This document shows positions 1 to 7,947 of a DNA stretch of 64,000 nucleotides, piece by piece. The stretch spans positions 1-64,000 of the forward strand of contig NZ_MTKN01000035.1 in the NCBI RefSeq assembly GCF_001975825.1, read 5' to 3'. The notes below the pieces were generated by a model. That model had not been told where the DNA came from, did no database searches, and worked only from the letters and a program-made list of their open reading frames with translations. The number at the start of each line of letters is the position of its first letter. The first letter of the stretch is position 1. The position numbers were made by a program, and so were the translations under genes. This DNA is from [Flexibacter] sp. ATCC 35208. GTDB taxonomy: Bacteria; Bacteroidota; Bacteroidia; Chitinophagales; Chitinophagaceae.

Positions 1-40
1 AAAGTGTAAACAACTTCATCCATTTAGTATCTATTTTTTC

Positions 41-48
41 TAAATTTG
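41..48 (+). promoter_or_regulatory. Probable pckA promoter (-7 box)
   Basis: TAAATTTG is a perfect match to the Bacteroidota -7 element TAnnTTTG. It lies 77 nt before the pckA start codon, so transcription would give a leader of about 70 nt. I see no clear -33 TTG at the usual distance. Confidence 0.55.
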
Positions 49-125
49 TGTTAACAGAGGGCTATTAATTTGATAATTTCAAAAAAAGACGCAGCTTTGC
101 TTTAACACACCAAAACAATCTTACT

Positions 126-1727
126 ATGCAAGTTAGCAGCGTAAGGAACCCTGATGCCATCCTATCAGCTATAGGAATTGAGCATACAGCAGCTATCTAT
201 TATCAGACAGCACCTGCCGTGCTGGTGTCGCAAACACTGGCACGGAAACAGGGAGCCCTCACAGCCAACGGAGCCTTGTCCGTAAACACCGGGAAATTTA
301 CCGGCCGCTCTCCTAAAGATAAGTTCATCGTTAAAGATGCGCTTACTTCTGCAACAGTGAACTGGAATGACTTTAACATTCCAATGTCTGCCGATCATTT
401 TGATGGGCTGTACCAAAAAATTACCGCATATTTTAAGGGAAAAGAGATCTGGGTACGGGATTGTATTGCCTGCGCTGATCCGGCTTATCGCATCAATATC
501 CAGGTAGTGACAGAAACTCCCTGGGCCAACCTCTTTGCCTATAATATGTTCCTGCGTCCTTCCACCGAAGAACTGGAGGATCTGCATGCAGACTGGACCG
601 TGATCCAGGCACCTGGATTCCTGGCGGATCCCGCTATGGACGGGACCAGGCAGGAAAATTTTGCAGCCATTAGTTTTGAACGCAAAATAGTGCTGATTGG
701 TGGTACGGCGTACACCGGAGAAATCAAGAAAGGCATTTTCACCATACTTAATTATATACTACCACAAATGCATGGGGTATTGCCCATGCACTGCTCTGCC
801 AACCAGGATGAGCAGGGAGATACGGCGATCTTCTTTGGATTGAGTGGCACAGGAAAAACCACCCTGAGTGCAGATCCTGCACGCAAACTGATAGGCGATG
901 ACGAGCATGGCTGGTCTTCCCATCATATCTTCAATTTCGAAGGTGGCTGCTATGCAAAGTGTATAGACCTGAGTGAAGAAAAGGAGCCGCAGATATTCAA
1001 AGCGATCCGCGAAGGCGCACTGCTGGAGAATGTCTCGTGCTACGAAGGGACTAATAAAGTAGACTTTGCCAATAAGTGTATAACAGAAAATACCCGGGTA
1101 TCTTATCCACTGGATTATATTGACAATGCGGTCATTCCTTCAATAGGAAATATCCCTTCCAATATTTTCTTCCTGACCTGTGATGCCTTTGGGGTATTAC
1201 CTCCTATATCAAGACTGACACCGGCACAGGCTATGTACCAGTTTATATCCGGCTACACAGCCAGGGTAGCGGGTACAGAAACAGGGGTGACAGCACCCAC
1301 TACTACTTTCAGCACCTGTTTTGGTGCACCGTTCCTGCCGCTGCACCCTGTGCAATATGCACAACTGCTGGGACAGAAACTGAAAAAACAGGAAGTAGCG
1401 GTGTGGCTGATCAACACCGGGTGGACAGGTGGTGCTTATGGTACTGGTCAGCGTATTTCCCTGAAATACACCAGGGCGATGGTGTCTGCAGCGCTCAGTG
1501 GCCAACTGGACAGGATTGCTTATAAAGATTTTCCACTCTTTGGCTTTGGTATTCCGGAACATTGTCCGGGGGTACCGACAGAGATGCTGGATCCACGCAA
1601 TACCTGGGCAGATAAATCGGCTTTTGACAAACAGGTGGCAGACCTCGCTAACAGGTTTGTACAAAACTTTAAAAAATATGCGGGGCAGGCTGATCCGGAA
1701 ATTTTATCCGCATCTCCAAAAAATTGA
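126..1727 (+). CDS. pckA: Phosphoenolpyruvate carboxykinase (ATP)
   Basis: Catalyses ATP-dependent decarboxylation of oxaloacetate to phosphoenolpyruvate in the cytosol, the entry step of gluconeogenesis. The 533-residue product has the normal length of the ATP-dependent family. The kinase-1a P-loop GLSGTGKTTLS lies near residue 240, followed by a metal-binding stretch with GDDEHGW, and the N-terminal GRSPKDKF segment binds oxaloacetate in known members. The gene stands alone: it has its own promoter at 41-48 and a strong hairpin terminator about 170 nt after the stop. The ATG at 126 gives the full family N-terminus. Nothing in it looks damaged. Confidence 0.96.
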   Translation: MQVSSVRNPDAILSAIGIEHTAAIYYQTAPAVLVSQTLARKQGALTANGALSVNTGKFTGRSPKDKFIVKDALTSATVNWNDFNIPMSADHFDGLYQKITAYFKGKEIWVRDCIACADPAYRINIQVVTETPWANLFAYNMFLRPSTEELEDLHADWTVIQAPGFLADPAMDGTRQENFAAISFERKIVLIGGTAYTGEIKKGIFTILNYILPQMHGVLPMHCSANQDEQGDTAIFFGLSGTGKTTLSADPARKLIGDDEHGWSSHHIFNFEGGCYAKCIDLSEEKEPQIFKAIREGALLENVSCYEGTNKVDFANKCITENTRVSYPLDYIDNAVIPSIGNIPSNIFFLTCDAFGVLPPISRLTPAQAMYQFISGYTARVAGTETGVTAPTTTFSTCFGAPFLPLHPVQYAQLLGQKLKKQEVAVWLINTGWTGGAYGTGQRISLKYTRAMVSAALSGQLDRIAYKDFPLFGFGIPEHCPGVPTEMLDPRNTWADKSAFDKQVADLANRFVQNFKKYAGQADPEILSASPKN

Positions 1728-1893
1728 TTATATTACGGTCCTAAGCCTGCCTTTAAAATTTCCACTATTATTTATCAAGTTCTATTCAGAGCAAGACAAG
1801 TTACCTAAATTTGAAATTTTGAAGGCGGGGAACTTGTTTTGCGGAACTTGTGAGGGAGGAGAAATAACATCGGGATTAAACTTATTCGTATAT

Positions 1894-1928
1894 AAAAAAA
1901 GCATCTGCCAGCTGGCAGATGCTTTTTT
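1894..1928 (+). terminator. Rho-independent terminator after pckA
   Basis: An AT-flanked stem with arms AGCATCTGCCA and TGGCAGATGCT and only two loop bases is bordered by A-runs and T-runs, so it can work in both directions. It sits about 165 nt past the pckA stop; the 1728-1893 stretch before it holds no supported gene. Confidence 0.85.
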
Positions 1929-2065
1929 GTTTTTAATAGTTGCGGAGGACCGGGAGCGTTTTGATATTAATGCTTTTAGCGAAGGCAGGAACTTTTTGGT
2001 TTTAATGTTATTGCAGAGGAGTTAGTAGTTTTTTTGTTTGAATGCATTGGGCGAAGTTGGAGGTT
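1924..2065. repeat. Degenerate tandem repeat, about 35 bp x 4
   Basis: Four decayed units follow each other. Each starts with a T-run, then TTnAAT, then a GCGnAGG-like purine block. The AAT landmarks fall at 1935, 1969, 2004 and 2041, that is at 34, 35 and 37 bp intervals. No coding pattern explains the period. It fills most of the gap between the pckA terminator and the folD promoter. The alignment was done by eye, so the repeat is plausible but not proven. Confidence 0.4.
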
Positions 2066-2150
2066 TTTCTGTTTTAAACACATTTTCCACCAAACAGAAG
2101 CGTTTTTTGTGCTGCTATAGAAATTTGCAGATAATTTTCTCAATTAAGCC

Positions 2151-2158
2151 TAACTTTG
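2151..2158 (+). promoter_or_regulatory. folD promoter (-7 box), near-leaderless
   Basis: TAACTTTG matches TAnnTTTG perfectly and TTTG at 2124-2127 may serve as the upstream element. Only three bases separate it from the ATG at 2162, so the predicted transcript would start at or within the start codon. Confidence 0.6.
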
Positions 2159-2161
2159 CGC

Positions 2162-3049
2162 ATGCAAATTTTAGACGGTAAACTGGTATCAGCGGCTATC
2201 AAAGCCCAACTGGCAGAAAAAGTAACGGAACTGAAGGCTTTAGGCAAGAAAGTTCCTCACCTGGCTGCTATTCTGGTAGGTAATGATCCCGCCAGCGAAA
2301 CATACGTTGCTTCAAAAGTTAAGTCCTGCGCAGAGATCGGATATAACTCCACCCTGCTGCGTTTTGATGAAAAAATTTCCGAAAAACATCTGCTTGACAA
2401 TATCACTCTTCTGAATGAAAATGCAGATATTGACGGTATTCTCGTACAGTTACCGCTTCCTAAGCACATCAACGAAGAAGTAGTAATCAATAACATCGAT
2501 CCAAGCAAAGACGTAGACGGTTTCCACCCGGTAAACGTTGGTAAAATGGTCAGTGGCCTGCCTACTTTCATCCCGGCTACACCTTACGGCATTATGCTGA
2601 TGCTGGAACACTACAAAGTTCCAACAAAAGGTAAACACGCTGTAGTGATCGGCCGCAGCCACATCGTAGGTACGCCTATGAGCATCCTGCTGAGCAGAAA
2701 CACTTACCCTGGCAACTGCACCGTTACCCTCACTCACTCACAGACTGCAAACCTGAAAGAAATCTGTCTCCAGGCAGATATCATCGTTGCAGCTATTGGT
2801 CGTCCGAACTTCGTGACTGCTGATATGGTGAAAGAAGGTGCTGCTATCGTGGATGTAGGTATCAACCGTATTGCTGATCCTTCTAAGAAATCTGGTCACA
2901 GGCTGGTAGGTGATGTAAATTTTGATGAAGTTGCTGAAAAATGCAGCTATATCACGCCGGTTCCGGGTGGTGTAGGTCCAATGACCATCGCAGCACTGCT
3001 GAAGAATACCTACCACGCCGCTGTAGGTCAGAAAGGAAATATGAACTAA
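2162..3049 (+). CDS. folD: Bifunctional methylenetetrahydrofolate dehydrogenase / methenyltetrahydrofolate cyclohydrolase
   Basis: FolD interconverts 5,10-methylene-, methenyl- and 10-formyl-tetrahydrofolate using NADP, feeding purine and formyl-Met synthesis. The 295-residue protein carries the substrate-site motif YVASKVKSC (catalytic Lys) near residue 50, the signature QLPLPKHI near residue 100, and the Rossmann part with VIGRSHIVGTP near residue 165, ending in the family signature TPVPGGVGPMT. I take the ATG at 2162 rather than the upstream TTG at 2156, because the protein then begins MQILDGK as in relatives and the promoter box overlaps the TTG. The next gene, queE, lies 56 nt downstream behind its own promoter. 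Confidence 0.96.
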   Translation: MQILDGKLVSAAIKAQLAEKVTELKALGKKVPHLAAILVGNDPASETYVASKVKSCAEIGYNSTLLRFDEKISEKHLLDNITLLNENADIDGILVQLPLPKHINEEVVINNIDPSKDVDGFHPVNVGKMVSGLPTFIPATPYGIMLMLEHYKVPTKGKHAVVIGRSHIVGTPMSILLSRNTYPGNCTVTLTHSQTANLKEICLQADIIVAAIGRPNFVTADMVKEGAAIVDVGINRIADPSKKSGHRLVGDVNFDEVAEKCSYITPVPGGVGPMTIAALLKNTYHAAVGQKGNMN

Positions 3050-3064
3050 TCTTAGAGAATAGAT

Positions 3065-3097
3065 GGTACGCATAGTGCTAACGGCAATATGCGTACC
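3065..3097. promoter_or_regulatory. Perfect 10-bp dyad overlapping the queE promoter
   Basis: Arms GGTACGCATA and TATGCGTACC are exact inverted complements separated by 13 bases. The right arm shares four bases with the TACCTTTG -7 box of queE. No T-run follows, so a simple terminator of folD is less likely than an operator or an mRNA hairpin; which of these it is cannot be told from sequence. Confidence 0.5.
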
Positions 3098-3101
3098 TTT
3101 G
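3094..3101 (+). promoter_or_regulatory. queE promoter (-7 box), near-leaderless
   Basis: TACCTTTG is a perfect TAnnTTTG match ending four bases before the queE ATG at 3106. It overlaps the right arm of the inverted repeat at 3065-3097. Confidence 0.55.
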
Positions 3102-3105
3102 CATT

Positions 3106-3732
3106 ATGTCAATGACTGCCACATATCCAAACGTACGCACGCTCCCGGTAATGGAACGCTTTTACACTATTCAGGGTGAAGGTAATTATCAGGGTTGTGC
3201 AGCTTATTTCATCCGTCTGGGCGGTTGCGATGTAGGCTGTCATTGGTGTGACGTGAAGGATAGCTGGGAGGCAGATCGTCATCCACAGCTGGCACTCACG
3301 GATATCGTGGGCGAGGCAGCGAACTATCCCGGCCGTATTGCCGTGATCACGGGTGGCGAGCCATTGATGCATAACCTGGATGCACTGACAGCAGATCTGC
3401 ATGCAGCGGGTTTCCGCACACATATTGAAACTTCAGGTTCTTCTCCCCTATCCGGTAACTGGGACTGGATCACCTTGTCTCCTAAGAAATTCAAGGCACC
3501 ACTGCCTGAAATCTGTGCATTGGCTCATGAACTGAAGGTGGTGATCTTTAATAAAAGTGATTTTGCCTGGGCTGAGAAATATGCTGCACTGGCAGGCCCT
3601 CATTGTAAACTATATATTCAGCCGGAATGGAATAAAGCGGCTGAAATGACTCCCCTTATCATCGACTATATCAAGGACAACCCTAAGTGGCAGCTCTCCC
3701 TTCAGGTGCATAAATACATTAATGTGCCATAA
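3106..3732 (+). CDS. queE: 7-carboxy-7-deazaguanine synthase
   Basis: QueE is a radical-SAM enzyme that rearranges 6-carboxy-tetrahydropterin to 7-carboxy-7-deazaguanine, the ring-contraction step on the way to preQ0 and queuosine. The 208-residue protein has the unusual short cluster motif CDVGCHWC (CxxxCxxC) near residue 40, preceded by the substrate-site segment ERFYTIQGEG, and a GGEP motif near residue 85, all as in known QueE. A second ATG two codons downstream (3112) is equally possible. It works with QueD and FolE, encoded together at 39.3-40.3 kb, so this pathway is split over two loci in the window. Confidence 0.93.
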   Translation: MSMTATYPNVRTLPVMERFYTIQGEGNYQGCAAYFIRLGGCDVGCHWCDVKDSWEADRHPQLALTDIVGEAANYPGRIAVITGGEPLMHNLDALTADLHAAGFRTHIETSGSSPLSGNWDWITLSPKKFKAPLPEICALAHELKVVIFNKSDFAWAEKYAALAGPHCKLYIQPEWNKAAEMTPLIIDYIKDNPKWQLSLQVHKYINVP

Positions 3733-3859
3733 GTACAATACGCGTTCAGGTCATTACGTTTATTGAGAAAAAAATATGTAATCGCATTGATTATCTGATA
3801 GAAAGGTATTCATCTGGCGATTTTTTCATATATTGGACCCACATTCCCAATCATGAGTT

Positions 3860-5755
3860 ATGGCTAAATTCCCAATATTGCTGAGTTGTCTTGTGATTTG
3901 CCTGGGTGTGCATGCTCAGGTAGTAACCTATGATAACGCTAAGAAAAAAGCACAGAAGAGTTTTGACAATGCACAGTTGGCAGTTTCGGAGTATAAAACG
4001 GAAGATGCTATTATTTATTTGCAGGAAGCGATACGGGCTGAACCTGGATTTGCAGACGCCTATGGACAAATGACGATTTCCTATGTAGAGTTGAAAAAAT
4101 ATGAAGAGGCGGTTACGAGTTTTGAAACCCTCAGACGGCTGGATAGCAATTCTATCCGACCGGCATTGATGGCTTACTCCAAGGCCCTGGCAGGTGTTGG
4201 CCGATTTAGTGATGCCCTTGCCAATATCAATCTTTACATTGCAACAGGCAAGATCAATAATCCAAAAGCACAAGCCCTTCAGAAAACTTATACTTACGCC
4301 GCCAGAGAAGCAGCTCACCCGGTACCTTTTACCCCCATTAACCTGGGCGATAATATCAATACCAAAGATGCCGAATACTTCCCCTCCCTGACCATCGATA
4401 ACCAGATGCTTGTTTTTACACGCAGAGTGAATGGCAAGAACGAAGATTTCTATGTGTCAGAAAGAGACGACAGCATGCATTGGAAGAAAGCGTATAATAT
4501 GGGTGCACCTATTAACTCTACCGCTTTCAATGAAGGTGCGCAGAACATTTCGCAGGATGGTAATATGCTGGTGTTTACAGGTTGTAATTTTCCAAATGGA
4601 CGTGGCAGCTGCGATATCTACTATGCTATCAGAACAGAAGAAGGTCTTTGGGTAGAACCTATGAACCTGGGTAATCCGATTAATACGCGGGACTGGGAGT
4701 CACAACCTTGTCTCTCTCCTGATAAACAAACGTTATATTTTTCCAGGGCCACAACAGATGCAGGTTCCGACATCTTCATGAGCCAGTTGCAATCCAATGG
4801 CAGATGGGGTACTCCTGAAAGACTGGGACCTAATATCAATACAACTGGCGATGAAGCAACCCCTTTTATTCATGCGGATAACCAGACATTGTACTTTGCC
4901 TCCAACGGGCATGAGGGTTTTGGCGGAATGGACCTGTTCTATTCCCGCAGACAAGCGGATGGTAACTGGGGACCAGCCGTGAATATGGGGTATCCGATTA
5001 ATACCACGGATGAGGAATCGAGCCTGGTAGTAGCTGCAGATGGTAAAACGGCGTATTATGCTTCTGATCGTATGGATAGCCGTGGGGCGCTGGATATTTA
5101 TAGTTTTGAATTGTATCCTGCTGCAAGACCGTTGAAGACGTTGTATGTAAGAGGATATGTGTTTGATAAGAAAAGTCAGAAACGCCTGGTGGCAAATATT
5201 GAGCTGCAGGACCTGGAAACAGGGCAGACAATGGCGAATATCAAGAGTGACCTGTTAGGTAATTACCTGGTGGCATTGCCGGTTGGCAGGGATTATGGAC
5301 TGAATGTAAACAGGAAAGGATACCTGTTCTATTCTGAGAATTTCTCACTGAAAGGTGCTGATAAGGATACTGGTTATTTCAGAGAAGTACCTTTGGTACC
5401 ATTGGATACAAGTGCAGTTATGGTATTGAACAATGTGTTCTTTGCCAGCAGGGAGTATACATTGAAACCGGAGTCTTTTGTTGAGTTGAACAGGTTAGTT
5501 GGATTGATGAGGGAGAACCCGACGATGATCGTGGAAATAAGCGGACATACGGATAATGTGGGTAATGATCAGATCAATTTGACACTGTCTGATAAACGTG
5601 CACAGGCAGTGGTGCAATATTTAGTGCAGAAAGGAATAGCGTCTGAGCGGTTAATAGCGAAAGGATATGGAGAAAATAAGCCGGTGGCGGATAATGAAAC
5701 CCCGGAAGGAAGGGCGCAGAACAGGCGAACAGAGTTTAAGATTATTAAGTTATAA
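3860..5755 (+). CDS. PorE-like TPR / PD40 propeller / OmpA-family envelope protein
   Basis: The 631-residue protein starts with a signal peptide ending GVHAQ. TPR helices follow (about 20-125), then WD40-like PD40 propeller repeats (about 155-425), a carboxypeptidase-regulatory-type beta domain (about 428-510) and an OmpA C-terminal peptidoglycan-binding domain (about 520-631, with LSDKRAQAVV). This exact domain order is that of PorE (PG1058) of the Porphyromonas type IX secretion system, which tethers the machinery to peptidoglycan. Unlike PorE it shows no clear lipobox, since the Cys residues in the leader are not at a convincing cleavage site. Several Bacteroidota paralogs share this architecture, so the link to secretion is an inference. 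Single gene with a strong terminator. Confidence 0.8.
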   Translation: MAKFPILLSCLVICLGVHAQVVTYDNAKKKAQKSFDNAQLAVSEYKTEDAIIYLQEAIRAEPGFADAYGQMTISYVELKKYEEAVTSFETLRRLDSNSIRPALMAYSKALAGVGRFSDALANINLYIATGKINNPKAQALQKTYTYAAREAAHPVPFTPINLGDNINTKDAEYFPSLTIDNQMLVFTRRVNGKNEDFYVSERDDSMHWKKAYNMGAPINSTAFNEGAQNISQDGNMLVFTGCNFPNGRGSCDIYYAIRTEEGLWVEPMNLGNPINTRDWESQPCLSPDKQTLYFSRATTDAGSDIFMSQLQSNGRWGTPERLGPNINTTGDEATPFIHADNQTLYFASNGHEGFGGMDLFYSRRQADGNWGPAVNMGYPINTTDEESSLVVAADGKTAYYASDRMDSRGALDIYSFELYPAARPLKTLYVRGYVFDKKSQKRLVANIELQDLETGQTMANIKSDLLGNYLVALPVGRDYGLNVNRKGYLFYSENFSLKGADKDTGYFREVPLVPLDTSAVMVLNNVFFASREYTLKPESFVELNRLVGLMRENPTMIVEISGHTDNVGNDQINLTLSDKRAQAVVQYLVQKGIASERLIAKGYGENKPVADNETPEGRAQNRRTEFKIIKL

Positions 5756-5766
5756 GAATTCAAAAT

Positions 5767-5804
5767 AAAAAAGAGCGTGTATCAAAAGATACACGCTCTT
5801 TTTT
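5767..5804. terminator. Bidirectional terminator between convergent genes
   Basis: A perfect stem, AAGAGCGTGTATC against GATACACGCTCTT with a four-A loop, is flanked by A and T runs on both sides. It sits 12 nt after the PorE-like gene and can also stop the convergent phosphatase gene. Confidence 0.9.
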
Positions 5805-5863
5805 ATTTATGCAGTTCTAAGGAGGTTCATTTATTTTTGATACATCCTGTTTTTTATTTTGAG

Positions 5864-5893
5864 CGGGCCTCCGGCGGCACTGCCGTGGGCCTG
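5864..5893. repeat. GC-rich REP-like hairpin
   Basis: A 30-bp patch that is nearly all G and C stands out from AT-rich surroundings. It folds as GGCC and CGGC against GCCG and GGCC, with one wobble and one mismatch, and directly touches the 3' end of the phosphatase gene. It resembles a REP-type extragenic palindrome; family membership cannot be tested here. Confidence 0.35.
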
Positions 5894-5894
5894 A

Positions 5895-6686
5895 CTAATA
5901 ATTTCTTAATTGCGTTTGCAATATTGAATCGATATTTTGTTTGTAATTATACTGGAACAATGCCGGTAACCAATCGCCATACATAGGGTTTGGTAACACA
6001 ATAAACCGGCTCCCAAATTCAGCAGCAGATTGCTTTGTAGCCGCTTCTCTTTTATCAGCTGGTTGCTTTTCAAAGATGGCGGAGAAGTCTCCCATATTAT
6101 CCCCCATCAGCAAAATGATCTCGTGTGTTTGTGCTACATGCAAACGTCTTTCTTCTTTACTTGAAGTTGTTGTTTTTAAGATCAGGTGTTCATTATCAGC
6201 ATCAGGAAAATTCCAGCGTTGTAAATTTTGTAATGTTACACCGCGTTCTGCTTCTGAACGGTTTGTGATGTAGTAAACATGCACCCCTTTTTCAGCCGCG
6301 TATTTTAAGAAGGACAATGCCCCGGGTACTGTATCAGCAGCGGCTTTGCTGGTCCATTCCTGCCAGGTTTTGTCGCTGTAATTTTCACCTTTCAATGCAA
6401 CATGTACATTGTAAGGACTATTGTCTAAAATTGTTTCATCAATGTCCGTAACAATCGCCATTGGTTTTGGAAAACTGCTTTTCAGATCTTCGTTGAGACG
6501 AAAGCGGGCGATGTTGTATGCCTGAAAACAGAGTGCTTTATATTCAGCAGAACGTTGTTGCCATAACGCCGCAAATGCAGGTCCATAAGGCACTAAGGTC
6601 GTATGCTGTGCAACTGGTTTTGGAGCCTTACATGCGAATAAGAGGGGGAATGTAAGGAGAAAAGTGAGGCGGATTGATAAAAACAT
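5895..6686 (-). CDS. HAD-family class C acid phosphatase lipoprotein, e(P4)-like
   Basis: The 263-residue protein begins with a lipoprotein signal peptide whose lipobox is LLFAC, so it should be anchored in the envelope. The HAD nucleophile motif is VTDIDETILDN near residue 85, with a Thr/Asn motif in YYITNRS and a late GDNMGDF acidic motif. This is the pattern of class C acid phosphatases of the e(P4) type, which remove phosphate from nucleoside monophosphates and related cofactors outside the cell. The start at 6686 is chosen because it begins the signal peptide; a longer frame to 6722 would overrun the promoter TACTTTTG (6720-6727). Physiological substrate unknown. Confidence 0.88.
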   Translation of the reverse strand: MFLSIRLTFLLTFPLLFACKAPKPVAQHTTLVPYGPAFAALWQQRSAEYKALCFQAYNIARFRLNEDLKSSFPKPMAIVTDIDETILDNSPYNVHVALKGENYSDKTWQEWTSKAAADTVPGALSFLKYAAEKGVHVYYITNRSEAERGVTLQNLQRWNFPDADNEHLILKTTTSSKEERRLHVAQTHEIILLMGDNMGDFSAIFEKQPADKREAATKQSAAEFGSRFIVLPNPMYGDWLPALFQYNYKQNIDSILQTQLRNY

Positions 6687-6719
6687 GAAAATAAAATTGT
6701 AACTTAAGATAGTTGACCA

Positions 6720-6727
6720 CAAAAGTA
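6720..6727 (-). promoter_or_regulatory. Promoter of the acid phosphatase gene
   Basis: Read on the minus strand this is TACTTTTG, a perfect TAnnTTTG box, 33 nt before the ATG at 6686. It supports the shorter start. The divergent dprA gene begins only six bases away on the other side. Confidence 0.6.
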
Positions 6728-6732
6728 GGGAA

Positions 6733-7836
6733 ATGCAGGAAGAAACACGTTATCAGATTGCACTTACGAAAATACCACAGATAGGAAATAAGATCGCACA
6801 ACAGTTAACGACTTACTTTGAAAATGCAGGTAACATTTTTAAAGCGAGCCGGAGAGAGCTGGAAAGCCTGCCTATGCTGGGGAAAGTAAGAGCGAATGCC
6901 ATCAGGCAGTTTAATGATTTTCGCTGGGTAGACAGGGAAATGAATTTCCTGGAAAAGTACCAGATTGCAGCCATCAGTTTTCAATCTCCACTATATCCAC
7001 AAAGGTTGCTGCATTGTTATGATCATCCTTTTCTGTTATATTATAAAGGAAATGCAAATCTGAATACCACGCGTATCATTAATGTGATTGGTACACGAAC
7101 GCCTACGGCACATGGCAGGGAAGTGTGTGCAAATCTGATAGCGGGGCTGGAAGCCAGTAATATTATGGTAGTGAGCGGGCTTGCCTATGGCATAGATGTG
7201 CTTGCCCATGCTACGGCACTGAAGCATGGTATGCCCACCATTGGTATACTGGCGCATGGACTGGACAGGATCTATCCTGATGTACATGCAAATACCGCCA
7301 GGCAGATGGTGGAGCAGGGTGGATTGCTTACGGAGTATGGCAGAGAGACAACCCCGGATAAGCCTAATTTCCCTAAAAGGAACCGGATAGTGGCAGGGAT
7401 GTCGGATGCTACCGTATTGATAGAGAGTGGTATAAAAGGAGGATCAATGATCACCGCAGATATTGCCAATAGTTATAACAGGGATGTATTTGCCATACCG
7501 GGGCGTGTAGGAGATCCGAAGTCAGCGGGGTGTCATCATCTGATAAAAAATAATCAGGCAATGCTGATTACGGATGCAGAAGATATATTGAAGGCCATGA
7601 ACTGGGATGATGCGGTCAGGAAGCCCGTAATGCCTCAGCAGCAGGAGATACAGGTGGAACTGAAAGAGGAGGAGCGGCAGATATTAGCGCTTTTTAATAG
7701 GAGTGAGCATTTTCATATAGATCATATATATAGCAGAAGTCCATTGCCGGAGAGCAAAGTAGCCTCCGTGATCTTTCAGCTGGAGATGAATAAATTGTTA
7801 AGAAGTGCACCTGGGCAGCGCTACCAGCTGGTTTGA
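6733..7836 (+). CDS. dprA: DNA-processing protein DprA
   Basis: DprA binds incoming single-stranded DNA during natural transformation and loads RecA. The 367-residue protein has an N-terminal helix-hairpin-helix/SAM-like part (1-65), the Rossmann-like DprA core with GTRTPTAHGRE (about 118), SGLAYGIDVLAH (about 155), the FPKRNRIVAG motif (about 215) and KGGSMITA (about 237), and a C-terminal winged-helix tail (about 300-367). It is a full-length family member. It is divergent from the phosphatase gene. DprA alone does not show that the cell is competent, as it is present in many non-transformable bacteria. Confidence 0.95.
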   Translation: MQEETRYQIALTKIPQIGNKIAQQLTTYFENAGNIFKASRRELESLPMLGKVRANAIRQFNDFRWVDREMNFLEKYQIAAISFQSPLYPQRLLHCYDHPFLLYYKGNANLNTTRIINVIGTRTPTAHGREVCANLIAGLEASNIMVVSGLAYGIDVLAHATALKHGMPTIGILAHGLDRIYPDVHANTARQMVEQGGLLTEYGRETTPDKPNFPKRNRIVAGMSDATVLIESGIKGGSMITADIANSYNRDVFAIPGRVGDPKSAGCHHLIKNNQAMLITDAEDILKAMNWDDAVRKPVMPQQQEIQVELKEEERQILALFNRSEHFHIDHIYSRSPLPESKVASVIFQLEMNKLLRSAPGQRYQLV

Positions 7837-7903
7837 GGGAATTTAAAATTAGGAATGGGGATGACCAGCGTCACAACAATTTTTCTATTTACTTAAATAG
7901 CTG

Positions 7904-7911
7904 TAGATTTG
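7904..7911 (+). promoter_or_regulatory. guaB promoter (-7 box)
   Basis: TAGATTTG is a perfect TAnnTTTG match 36 nt before the guaB ATG, a conventional leader length in contrast to folD, queE and lnt. Confidence 0.6.
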
Positions 7912-7947
7912 CGTGCAATTATTTAATAACTGACAAATAGTTGCAAC

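Noticed and set aside
1498..2025. Plus-strand open frame running from inside pckA into the gap
   Set aside because: Its first part is out of frame inside pckA and its last part translates the degenerate repeat and terminator; no start or domain supports it.
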